Source: Methanobacterium sp. (GTDB lineage: Archaea > Methanobacteriota > Methanobacteria > Methanobacteriales > Methanobacteriaceae). From it: DNA of 64,000 nucleotides. Below the pieces are notes generated by a model. It searched no databases and was not told where the DNA came from. It saw only the letters and a list, made by a program, of their open reading frames with translations. The position numbers were made by a program, and so were the translations under genes. Positions within the stretch are counted from its first letter, which is position 1; each line of letters starts with the position of its first letter. Shown here piece by piece: positions 44,923 to 54,300 of the stretch. The stretch spans positions 883,869 through 947,868 of the forward strand of contig NZ_JBCFBO010000001.1 of NCBI RefSeq assembly GCF_038562635.1. Reading direction: 5' to 3'.

Positions 44923-45324
44923 TCTATCACCAAAATTAGTTTATATTAATAATCAGATTTTACCTTAAACGAAGATATCATCCCTAATTTTCAACTGAAA
45001 CAATAAATTTTCAAATCAACTTTTTAAAATGCCCGAAAATCTGAGATTTTCGAGGGCTTTAAAAAAGGATTGATCAAAAACACATCTCAATTAATCAAGT
45101 TTAACCTTAAATCAAATTATCATCTCTATTTTCAACTGAAACAATAAATTTTCTAATTACTATTTTTATAAAGATAATATATAAAAATTTGCCGTGCTGA
45201 TTAAAGATCAAAATTTAAATTTAACAGCCACACGTATTCATAATTTAGGATCAAACTATAATAAAAAACACCTAAAAAGTATGCAATTCTAAAAATAAAA
45301 AAAAGTTAAAGTAAAAAAAGAAAA
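44923..45324. other. Spacer with long hairpin and ~50-bp direct repeats
   Basis: A 402-nt non-coding spacer between the ABCE1 start and the histone stop. A direct repeat (44962-45011 and 45104-45153) shares the 25-nt core beginning TTTTCAACTGAAACAATAAA. Between the copies is a long hairpin at about 45015-45075. The copies lie upstream of ABCE1, so they may be duplicated promoter DNA. Confidence 0.6.
45015..45075. repeat. Long hairpin with GAAAATC/GATTTTC core
   Basis: The core GCCCGAAAATC/GATTTTCGAGGGC with a TGA loop (45031-45057) is extended outward by TTTTTAAA/TTTAAAAAA and ATCAA/TTGAT arms with a few bulges. The core stem and the GCCCTCGAA-like linker also occur in the 32287-32452 element. 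It lies between two direct repeats. Confidence 0.65.
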
Positions 45325-45540
<216 letters not shown>

Positions 45541-45980
45541 ACATATCACCTCATTCTTTTATTAGTACTCCATAGTATTTAAATTTGTCGATTTTATTGA
45601 GTTTACATAATTCTTATTTGAATTGTGACTTCAATTAAATCCATAATCAAAGACGTGCGGTAACTCACTTTCAGTTTTTGATGAGGATTGTAAAAAAAAT
45701 CTAATATCATATTTGAAAATCATGGCTAATTTCAAGGTCAAAATGAACTTCAAAGCAAAGGTTTCATCTTGAAAAAAAAGTGTAAATAAGGTTTTTTAAG
45801 TAATAATTTCTAAAAAATATATGCTATTATTAATTTAGAGAGTAGAACTTAATCATTTTAAAAATAGGAATGATAATACCAAATTTAGTACACATTTAGT
45901 GTATATGCAGGGTGTATTTAATACTAATTATTTACAAAATAATATTAGATATCAGCTCAATAATTATGATAAGATCCGGA
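45541..45980. other. Spacer upstream of the histone gene and PEBP pseudogene
   Basis: About 440 nt of AT-rich DNA. The right part (45899-46105) shows a plus-strand open frame that lies largely over the decayed PEBP gene and is not a credible protein. Apart from the histone promoter I see no sites. Confidence 0.4.
45576..45583 (-). promoter_or_regulatory. Candidate TATA box of the histone gene
   Basis: On the minus strand TTTAAATA lies 36 nt upstream of the histone ATG and is preceded by a purine-containing GACAAA BRE-like stretch. A start about 25 nt downstream (near 45551-45555) would give a very short leader that still contains GAGGTGA. Confidence 0.45.
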
Positions 45981-45984
45981 GATA

Positions 45985-46450
45985 TATCCATGAGACTTTT
46001 ACTTCAAAGCATTGGTTTTGTAAAGGAGAACAAATAAAAAAAAACAGTACACATGTGATAGTGAGAATATTTCTCCACCATTTCATAGAATTACAAATCA
46101 GATGACTTAAAAAATTTTGCAATTCTATGCGAAGACATCTATAAACATGATAAGAAATTTATTCACGAGATTATATTCAACATACCTGGAGATACCCTAG
46201 AGTTATTAACCGGATTTGCAGATTTAAGAGGATTACCAAAAGGAACAAAGGAAGCAAAAAACAGTTTGGTAAAATAAGTTATAATGGCCCATGTCCACCT
46301 GAAGGTGAAGAATACAGATATGTTTTTAGAATTTATGCACTGGACTCACTATTAGATCTAGAAAATGGAGTAGGTAAAGACCAGTTTTTAGATGCTATTC
46401 AAGGCCATATACTAAATAAAGGAGAATTAATGGAAGTTTATAAACAATAA
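45985..46450 (+). pseudogene. Frameshifted PEBP (YbhB/YbcL-type) gene remnant
   Basis: Pieces of a phosphatidylethanolamine-binding-like protein appear in different frames: KGEQIKK (about 46017-46040), TCDSENISPPF (46048-46083), FAILCED (46116-46136) and YNGPCPPEGEEYRYVFRIYALDS (about 46285-46350), ending with LNKGELMEVYKQ-stop at 46448-46450. All align with the intact paralogue at 46471. At least two or three frameshifts and several internal stops make it inactive. It is probably one copy of a tandem duplication that has decayed. Confidence 0.85.
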
Positions 46451-46470
46451 ACTAATTAGGGGGAAATAAT

Positions 46471-46932
46471 ATGGGAATCAATCTTATGAGTGATGTTTTT
46501 GAGGAAGGAGATATAATACCAACCATGCACACCTGCGACGATAAAAATATCTCACCCCCGCTTAGATGGGATTCACTGCCTGAACGCACCATGAGTTTTG
46601 CTATTTTATGTGAAGACCCAGATGCACCAAGGGGAACCTGGACTCACTGGATCATTTTTAATATACTTCCCAGTGTGATGGAACTTTCGGCAGGAATAAA
46701 AAATGAAGAAAAACTTTCAAACGGTATGACGCAGGGAATAAATGACTTTGGATACGCAGGTTATGGCGGCCCATGTCCTCCCGAAGGGGAAAAACATAGA
46801 TATTTTTTCAGAATTTATGCACTGGATACCACTTTAAATCTAAGCCCAGGAGCTAATAGAAAAGAATTTTTAAGAGCTTTAAACGAAAATGTTCTGGATG
46901 AAGGGCAATTAATGGGGATTTATGGGAGATAA
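46471..46932 (+). CDS. PEBP family protein (YbhB/YbcL)
   Basis: This 153-aa protein belongs to the bacterial/archaeal branch of the Raf kinase inhibitor-like PEBP family. HTCDDKNISPPLRWDSLPERT, FAILCEDPDAPRGTWTHWIIFNI (the DPDAP...W.HW ligand site) and YGGPCPPEGEKHRYFFRIYALD are the three family blocks. The ligand and role in archaea are unknown. GGGG lies 8 nt before the ATG. A decayed copy precedes it. Confidence 0.92.
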   Translation: MGINLMSDVFEEGDIIPTMHTCDDKNISPPLRWDSLPERTMSFAILCEDPDAPRGTWTHWIIFNILPSVMELSAGIKNEEKLSNGMTQGINDFGYAGYGGPCPPEGEKHRYFFRIYALDTTLNLSPGANRKEFLRALNENVLDEGQLMGIYGR

Positions 46933-47082
46933 TTATCTAATTTTTAATTAAATTTTTTTATTTATTTTGAGCATACACTATCTTTGAATAATCCTAAAAA
47001 TTTAGTATATCTTAAAAAATAGCTATTTTTATATTGTTTGAGATTAAATTCCATATAATAATCATTTAAAAGAGGCATTCTT

Positions 47083-47508
47083 ATGATGAGCTTACAAATA
47101 TGGATTTTAATAGCAGCTATATGTTTTATTGGAGAATTGATAACCGCCGGATTTTTCATTTTATGGTTTGGAGTTGGAGCATCAGTGGCTGCAGTTCTCA
47201 GTTACCTTGGATTTTCTGAAACTACTCAATTTATTGCATTTATTTTAGTATCCATAATTCTTCTTGCCCTATCAAGACCTTTTGCTAAAAAAATTACACA
47301 AGGCATGCCCACTAAAAAAGCAGCTTCAGACAGGTTAATAGGTGAAAAAGGAGTAGTAATTGAAGATATATCTTTAAAAAATGGAGGAGTTGTAAGAATT
47401 AGTGGAGATACATGGAGAGCAATATCTGATCAGGAAATAAAAGAAGGAACCTCTATTTTAGTTGAAAAAATAGAAGGCGTGAAACTCATTGTGAAACCTG
47501 CAGCATAA
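47083..47508 (+). CDS. NfeD-like membrane protein
   Basis: This 141-aa protein is the short NfeD type (no protease domain). Hydrophobic segments at about 5-25, 27-42 and 48-65 (LQIWILIAAICFIGELITAGFFILWFGVGAS) precede a soluble OB-fold domain (LIGEKGVVIEDISLKNGGVVRISGDTWRA). NfeD proteins occur next to stomatin-like proteins, as here, and may act together on membrane protein quality. GAGG precedes the ATG. Confidence 0.88.
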   Translation: MMSLQIWILIAAICFIGELITAGFFILWFGVGASVAAVLSYLGFSETTQFIAFILVSIILLALSRPFAKKITQGMPTKKAASDRLIGEKGVVIEDISLKNGGVVRISGDTWRAISDQEIKEGTSILVEKIEGVKLIVKPAA

Positions 47509-47667
47509 ACCATGCAACTAGTTTAATTTCTTTACAAAAAGATTATTTTATTGTTAGAATTCACCATATCACGAAATCAATACACTGATCAAAAGATTAA
47601 TAAGTACTAATCCATTATTTTAACATGAATATTGTACACACTTAAAAAAATAGAAAGGAGAGTTAAA

Positions 47668-48621
47668 ATGGATTTATTTTTGGCAATTTTAATTATTCTG
47701 GTCTTACTGGTTGTGGCATTTAAAGGTGTCAAAATTTTAAGGCCTTATGAAAAAGGGGTCGTTGAAAGACTTGGTAAATACAACCGAACTGTTGAAAGCG
47801 GACTTGTAATAGTCTTTCCATTTGTAGAGACCATTAGAAAAGTTGATTTAAGGGAACAGGTTGTAGATGTTCCTCCACAGGAAGTTATAACCAAAGATAA
47901 CACAGTTGTTGTCGTGGACTGTGTAATCTTTTATGAAGTTGTAGATCCATTTAATGCAGTTTATAATGTCGTTAATTTTTATCAAGCCATTACTAAACTT
48001 GCACAAACAAATTTAAGGAATATAATTGGTGACTTAGAGCTTGACCAAACACTAACTTCTCGCGAGCAGATAAATTCCCAGCTAAGAGAAGTTTTAGATC
48101 TCGCAACTGATAAATGGGGTACACGGGTTGTTCGTGTTGAAATTCAAAAAATTGAACCTCCAAAAGATATTGTAGAGGCCATGTCCAAGCAGATGAAAGC
48201 TGAAAGGATGAAAAGAGCCGCCATTCTAGAAGCTGAAGGGTATAAACAATCTGAAATTAAAAAAGCAGAAGGGGATAAACAAGCAGCTATTCTTGAAGCT
48301 CAAGGTAAAGCTGAAGCTATTAAAGCAGTTGCAGACGCGGATAAATATCAAGAAATTGCAATTGCAGAAGGTGAAGCAAAGGCAATACTTACAGTATACG
48401 GAGCAATACATGAAGGAAATCCTACAAACGACCTTTTAGCTATTAAATACATGGAAGCGCTTCAAAAGGTTGCAGATGGAAAAGCAACAAAAATATTCCT
48501 GCCTCTTGAAACTTCAGGAGTTTTAGGATCAATAGCAGGTATTTCCGAACTCTTCAAAGAAAAAGATAAAGAAGATAAAGAAATACAGCCTATGAAAGTA
48601 AAAGTAAAAACAGATATTTAA
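47668..48621 (+). CDS. SPFH/band 7 (stomatin-like) protein
   Basis: This 317-aa protein has one N-terminal membrane anchor (LFLAILIILVLLVVAFKGV) and then the SPFH domain (RPYEKGVVERLGKYNRTVESGLVIVFPFVE, VVDCVIFYEVVDPFNAVYNV, GDLELDQTLTSREQI). A long Ala-, Glu- and Lys-rich coiled coil (KRAAILEAEGYKQSEIKKAEGDKQAAILEAQGKAEA) drives oligomer formation. I start at the ATG 47668, with AAAGGAGA upstream. It is paired with NfeD; the pair likely builds membrane scaffolds. Confidence 0.92.
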   Translation: MDLFLAILIILVLLVVAFKGVKILRPYEKGVVERLGKYNRTVESGLVIVFPFVETIRKVDLREQVVDVPPQEVITKDNTVVVVDCVIFYEVVDPFNAVYNVVNFYQAITKLAQTNLRNIIGDLELDQTLTSREQINSQLREVLDLATDKWGTRVVRVEIQKIEPPKDIVEAMSKQMKAERMKRAAILEAEGYKQSEIKKAEGDKQAAILEAQGKAEAIKAVADADKYQEIAIAEGEAKAILTVYGAIHEGNPTNDLLAIKYMEALQKVADGKATKIFLPLETSGVLGSIAGISELFKEKDKEDKEIQPMKVKVKTDI

Positions 48622-48653
48622 AAAGTGCCAGGATAATCTATTATCCTGATTGT

Positions 48654-49280
48654 TTATTTTATTTTATTTAAAACATTGAACTGCGGTGGAAGAGGTCTTA
48701 ACCTCGCTGGAGCACCTATTGCAAGATAAAATGGAGGAACATCACGGGTTACAATTGCACCTGCTGCAACCATAGCTCCTTCTCCTACTTCAACGCCAGA
48801 TAAAAATGTTGAATTCGCTCCAATTGAAGCTCCATGTCTTATAACTGGACCTTTAAGATCATAATCAACCCTTATAGGGTACCTATCATTAGTAAAGCAG
48901 GCACATGGCCCGATAAATACGTAATCTTCTATTAAAGAATCTGTGGGGACATAAACATTTGATTGTATACTTACATTACTCCCTATCTTACAGTTTCCTT
49001 CCACAACTGTATTGGTTCCCACAAGAACATCATTACCTATGGTGGTTTTTTCTCTAATTAAAACATTATGTCCTGTTTTAAAATTACTGCCAATCTTAAC
49101 ATCGTCATATATAACTGTATTTGAACGGATGACAGAATTTTTGCCAATTACTGGAGATTTACTTCCTCGCCTATAGCTTAACCCAATTGTTGCACTATTT
49201 TGAATTCCAAAATTTTCATTTGGAGACCCTAAAAAGATACTTTTTAAGCCCTTCCCACGTAAATCTTTAAATATTGGCAT
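48654..49280 (-). CDS. Hexapeptide-repeat acyltransferase
   Basis: This 208-aa protein forms a left-handed beta helix from [LIV]-G-x4 repeats: VIGKNSVIRSNTVIYDDVKIGSNFKTGHNVLIREKTTIGNDVLVGTNTVVEGNCKIGSNVSI. The C-terminal block IGANSTFLSGVEVGEGAMVAAGAIVTRDVPPFYLAIGAPARLRP resembles WbpD/LpxA-like N-acetyltransferases acting on nucleotide sugars for surface glycans. The sugar substrate is not inferable. AGGAGG precedes the ATG. Confidence 0.85.
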   Translation of the reverse strand: MPIFKDLRGKGLKSIFLGSPNENFGIQNSATIGLSYRRGSKSPVIGKNSVIRSNTVIYDDVKIGSNFKTGHNVLIREKTTIGNDVLVGTNTVVEGNCKIGSNVSIQSNVYVPTDSLIEDYVFIGPCACFTNDRYPIRVDYDLKGPVIRHGASIGANSTFLSGVEVGEGAMVAAGAIVTRDVPPFYLAIGAPARLRPLPPQFNVLNKIK

Positions 49281-49901
49281 AATTGTTCCTCCTTACTACG
49301 AATATAGCGAACTCTCAGTCTGTAAATTTACACCCGTAATCAGTTTATTCACTTAAATATTGTTTGCAGGCTCTTAGTTCAATGTTATACAAAAAATACA
49401 TGATTTAAACATAAAAACTTAAACGTTTTATGCTTTAAAAAGATAGCTGCATTCTATATTTTGTACAAATAAGACCAGTAAACTAGGATAAAATTATTGA
49501 AATGTCAAAATAAATGATATACTGAAAATTTTTGGTTCGAGGACCTGCAATTTCTAGGGAATTAAATATTTATCATAACTATTATATAAATATATAATAA
49601 ATGATTTTTATTATGCTGTCAAATATCTAATAGTATAATAATTATATAAAAAAGCATCTAAATAAATTTATAATTTATTAAAACAGGTTTTTTAAGCTTA
49701 TTTTAATAAAAAAGGTTTTATAAAATTTTTCATATTAATCAAAGTTAGTTAAGCAGGATATTTTTTCATTTATAGATTTATACTCATCTTTGATAGATTC
49801 ATTTTACACATTTATAAAGTATCAGTGTATTAAATAAGTTAAACAAAATTATCTGGACATATTTAAACTTAATCTGATACGTACATTACAGGAGGGCAAG
49901 C
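49281..49901. other. AT-rich divergent spacer
   Basis: A 621-nt spacer without a gene. It is extremely AT-rich from 49560 to 49860. A TTTATAAAG at 49811-49819 could be the TATA box for the PP-loop gene; the GGAGG before its TTG start is clear. No repeat or RNA structure was noticed. Confidence 0.4.
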
Positions 49902-50921
49902 TTGAAATTTGAAAAAGAGAACATAATAAACCGTATATGCAGGATAAGGGAAGAAATAGGCCATGAGAATGTGAAACCTGCCATTAAAGATATAATATTT
50001 GATGAAAATACTGGTATTATGCTAATTATAACTGCAGATAGGCCTGAAAAATCCGTAGTAATAGGAAAAGGTGGATGGGTTGTTGGGAAACTTAAAGAAG
50101 AACTGAATATTAACTCCATTCACGTAGAAGCTTATCCAGATATATTACTTAAAGAATATAAAATGAAGTTAACACTTGAGAAGTTAGATGAAATATTAAA
50201 AACTGTAAAATTAGCAGATCCTAATCCACTTGAAAATTTGTATCATCTTTTAAACCAGAGAATTGAAAATATAACTGATTTTGATACTGTTTTAAAGGAT
50301 TGGAATGTTAAAGAGTCTGAAAATAACAGAGCAGTGGTAGCACTGTCTGGAGGAGTAGACAGCAGCTTTTCGCTTATCATATCTAAGTTTATGGGATTTA
50401 ACCCCATTGCAGTTACTGTTAACCCCGGAAATATAATTCTCCCACGATATTTTCAAAAAAATGTGGAAGCTTTAAGTGCTAAACTTAATGTAAAACATGT
50501 ATATATCAACGTCGAAATTGATGACATTATTAATGATTCCCTTGAAGGTAGATTCCACCCCTGCGGAAGATGTTCCAAAGTTATTGAAGGGGCTGTTTTA
50601 GATTATGCAAAAGAAAATAAAATGGAATTTTTAATCTATGGAGATCTTCTATCAACTGGAAATCAATCCATAGTTTTAGGCGAAGATCTTATAAAAATAA
50701 ATTTACCTGCAATGCTTTCTGCTACAAAGGGTGAAATAAAAAAATTGGCTTCCAAATATGATGTTTATAGAAAAGGAGGCTACGGCTGCCCACTTATAAA
50801 TGAAGTACATAAAAAATATCCCCACATGAGAAAATTTTCTATACAAAGAGTGTTAAGGGAAACACGTGCCGGGATATTAGAACCAGGCGAAGCCCTTGAG
50901 ATGATAATGAAGATCAAATAA
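49902..50921 (+). CDS. KH-like plus PP-loop ATPase
   Basis: This 339-aa protein combines an N-terminal KH-like segment (VVIGKGGWVVGKLKEELN, the GxxG loop at about residues 53-70) and a C-terminal PP-loop ATP-pyrophosphatase domain (AVVALSGGVDSSFSLI at about 145-160, and HPCGRCSKVIEGAVLDYAKE with CxxC). PP-loop enzymes adenylate bases or tRNA for thiolation and similar chemistry. The KH part suggests an RNA substrate, a tRNA modification enzyme being the simplest idea. It starts with TTG after GGAGG. I do not know a characterised homologue. Confidence 0.75.
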   Translation: MKFEKENIINRICRIREEIGHENVKPAIKDIIFDENTGIMLIITADRPEKSVVIGKGGWVVGKLKEELNINSIHVEAYPDILLKEYKMKLTLEKLDEILKTVKLADPNPLENLYHLLNQRIENITDFDTVLKDWNVKESENNRAVVALSGGVDSSFSLIISKFMGFNPIAVTVNPGNIILPRYFQKNVEALSAKLNVKHVYINVEIDDIINDSLEGRFHPCGRCSKVIEGAVLDYAKENKMEFLIYGDLLSTGNQSIVLGEDLIKINLPAMLSATKGEIKKLASKYDVYRKGGYGCPLINEVHKKYPHMRKFSIQRVLRETRAGILEPGEALEMIMKIK

Positions 50922-50969
50922 TTTTAAAAATAAAAAAATAGAATAGATACCGTGTCTAAGGTTTCCAAG

Positions 50970-51110
50970 TTATTTAATGACTTCTAATATTCCGTAAGCT
51001 ATGAGGAAAATCCCAACTAGATAACTGAGAAGCGGTGGGAATATCAGTATAAGTATACCAAAGATTATCGCTATTATTCCAAGTATCTGAGGTTTTGCAT
51101 CGGATTTCAT
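50970..51110 (-). CDS. Small membrane protein, DUF3096-like, 46 aa
   Basis: An ATG frame encodes a 46-residue, nearly all hydrophobic peptide with two helices: about residues 9-24 (ILGIIAIIFGILILIF) and 29-43 (SYLVGIFLIAYGILE), separated by PPLL. The IIxGIxxLxFPxLLxYLVGIxLIxxGIL pattern is that of DUF3096 proteins, a family of unknown function. There is no strong ribosome-binding site. It is convergent with the PP-loop gene. Confidence 0.65.
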   Translation of the reverse strand: MKSDAKPQILGIIAIIFGILILIFPPLLSYLVGIFLIAYGILEVIK

Positions 51111-51304
51111 GACTATTATATTTGTTATTAGATCATATATAACTTTTATTAATAAATAGTCAGAACTTTAACCCAAAGAATTTTTACAATAAATGGTTTG
51201 TTTCAATCATAAACTCAAAGATGAAAAATTAAAACGTTAAGATATACTTAGGGCTTAATGTAAATTCAAATATTAAAAGAAGGAGTTATATCCAAATAAT
51301 ATTT

Positions 51305-54300
51305 TTAAGATTTATTCTTGATAGTAAAATAAAACGTCGCCCCATTACCATATTCTGATTCAACCCACATTTTACCGCCGTGATTTTCAATGATTCTTTT
51401 AGAGATTGATAATCCAATTCCAGTTCCTTCATATTCTTCTCGAGTATGTAACCTCTGAAAGAGAGTAAAAATACGTTTAAAATACTGCTCTTCAATTCCA
51501 ATGCCATTATCAGACACGCTGAAAACATGTTCTTTATTTTTTTCATCAAAATAAGTGGAAATATGTATCTGAGGGTCTTCATTTTCTTTTTTAAATTTTA
51601 TAGCATTTTCAATTAGATTTTGGAATACTCTAAAGAGTTGACTTTCATCTGCAAACACGGTAGGAAGGTTTTCATAGGTAATTTGAGCTTTATTCTCCAT
51701 AATCAGGAGATTTAAATTATCAAAAATATCAAGAAGCATATCCTCAATTTTTAATGGTTCACATTTTTTTTCTACCCTTGTCAACCGTGAATATTCAAGT
51801 AAATCAAGAATCATCTGTTTCATTCGTATTGATGCTTCAACTATATAATCAATGAACTCATCAGCATCGCTGTCAAGTTTATTTTTATAACGCCGCTCTA
51901 AAAGTTGAGTGAAGCTTGCAATGGTTCTAAGTGGCTCTTGAAGGTCATGAGAAGTAATGTAGGCAAACTGACGAAGTTCATCATTGGAACGCTTTAATTC
52001 TGTTATTAATTTCTTCATTTTTTCTTCAGTGACCAGCTTAGAAATTGTACTTCCTATTTCCCGCCCTATAGAATTAATGATATCTTTTTCTTTTTGAGTG
52101 AAATAATGCTCATTTTTGCTTAAAATATTAAAGGATCCTATAATTTTTTCTTTTGAATATATAGGAACTACAGCAAGTGATTTAAAAATTCCTGGTTTTA
52201 AATTTTCAATGGGAATTGCATCAAAATTGTTTACAAATAGTGACATGCCTTCTACATAAACCTGATTGAAAGGATATTCATTAATTTTAATAACCTCAAC
52301 AGCATCTACTGGGCCCTTTGAATCTTCTTTAAAATGTTCCAATTTAGCTATTTCCGTTTTAAAATCAATTAAATATATTCCACCTGCTTCAAAACCCATA
52401 AATTCCAAAACAAGACTTAAAATATCTTTTAAAAGTGATTGAAGATTATCAGAACTGTTTGCAGTTATAATTACCCGGTTAAGCGTATCCAATTTTTTAA
52501 GGTTTTTCTCAATTTCTTTTTCAGCCATTTTAAGTTCTGTAATATCCTGATTCACGCCGTAAGTTTTAATGGTTCGACCTTCTGCGTCTTTTACAATCTC
52601 ACAACGGACCAATATAAAACGTTTTTCACCATCAGCCCTTACGATTGAGTGTTCAGATTTTTTAGAAAAATGAGGATTGTCCGTTTCTAAAGTTTCAGCT
52701 ATGCCTTCTACTACCATATGGGACTCTTCAGGAGGCAAGAACCTTTTGGCATATTCCTTAGAAGACATCTGAGATCCACCCTCACGGTCCACAGTAGTAC
52801 CATACAACCTATAAAATTGATTATCAAAAGTATATAAATCCAAATCAACATCATATTCCCAATGTACTAACTTAGCCATATCCATAGCAATTTTAAGTCG
52901 AGCTTCACTTTCACGCAGGGCATCTATAGCTGTTTTTTTATCAGTAATGTCCAGAAGAGATGCTAAACTTTTTTTAGTCCCAGATATCACATCCATAGTT
53001 GTTAAAACATTTTTAATATTACCATACCTGTCAACAAATTTGAATTCATATTTTTTTGGAGGCATATTCTGATTAATTCGTCTGAAATTATGGTATTCTT
53101 CCATTTTTTTTAGATACTCAGGAGCTACAAATTCTTTCCAGCTTTTTATACCTTCTATTTCCTCTTTTGAGTATCCACAAATCTTTTCAAACTCTGCATT
53201 CACAAGAGATATAATGGTATCTTCTTCAACAATAAATGTCGCCGCTCCAGTATTCTCAAATATGGCTTTATAATAAGATTCTGACTTTTTAATTGCATTT
53301 TCAGCCTCTTTAAGCTCAGTAACATCCCTAATAACAGCTACAAGATACTTTTCTCCAGAATCATCCGAGTATAAAGTCTTTTTAGTGACTAAAGTATGCA
53401 CTTTACCTTCAGAATCTGTAACTTCTTCTTCATTTACATTTTCAATACCTGTTTTAAACACTTCTTCGTCTTTATCCCAGAAGATACTTGCTTCATGTGC
53501 AGGTAAAAAGTCATAATCCGATTTTCCTAAAAGTTCTTCCCGAGGGTATCCCATTAATTTACAGAAAGCATCATTTAAAAGTATCCACCGATGCCGTTTA
53601 TCTTTAACAAAAACAGGGTCAGCAATCGAGTTTATAATTTTATCCAGAAAGTTTCTTGATTTTGTAAGGGCCTTTTCAGTATTTTTACGCTCAATAATTT
53701 CCTTTTTTAATTCCTCATTAGATTTTATAAGTTCTCGAGTCCGTTCCTTAACTTTTAACTCTAAGTTAGTCTTTGCGATTTTAAGTTCTTTCAAAAGCAA
53801 AGACTTTGCTTTTGATGCCGTAGGAAATGTAATTTCCTCGGCCCCGAATACAAAGTATTCAAGGACCTCAAACACTTTGTGTTTGAAGTTTTCTTCCATC
53901 CTTTTTTGTTCTGTAACGTCATGCACTATACCTACAACTATACTTCTATTATTTGCTTTGATAAGAAAATGCCTTACCTGTACAACTTTTTTTGAACCAT
54001 CTGCATTTTTAATCGTTCCTTCAAATAATTTACCGGATAATTTGTGATTTTTACAATCACCGAATTCAATTATATCCTTTTCAAAGTGATTATACGGGTT
54101 ATGAGAATTTTTTTCAATGTATAACTCATCAGGCATGTTCCACATCTTTTTTCCAAGAATATACTCTCCTTTAAACCCCGTAATTTTCTCCATTCCATGA
54201 TTCCACTCAATTATTGATCCATTTTCATCAATAAGAGCTATACCATCATAGGACTGCTCTACAATACCCCTAAACTTCTCTTCACTCTTTTTAAGCTCTT

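Noticed and set aside
45899..46105. 68-codon plus-strand frame
   Set aside because: It lies over the N-terminal part of the frameshifted PEBP remnant and has no ribosome-binding site or family resemblance.
51305..51582. 98-codon frame overlapping the 3' end of kinase B
   Set aside because: It is an out-of-phase shadow of the conserved HATPase region; the same kind of shadow recurs in the other kinases.
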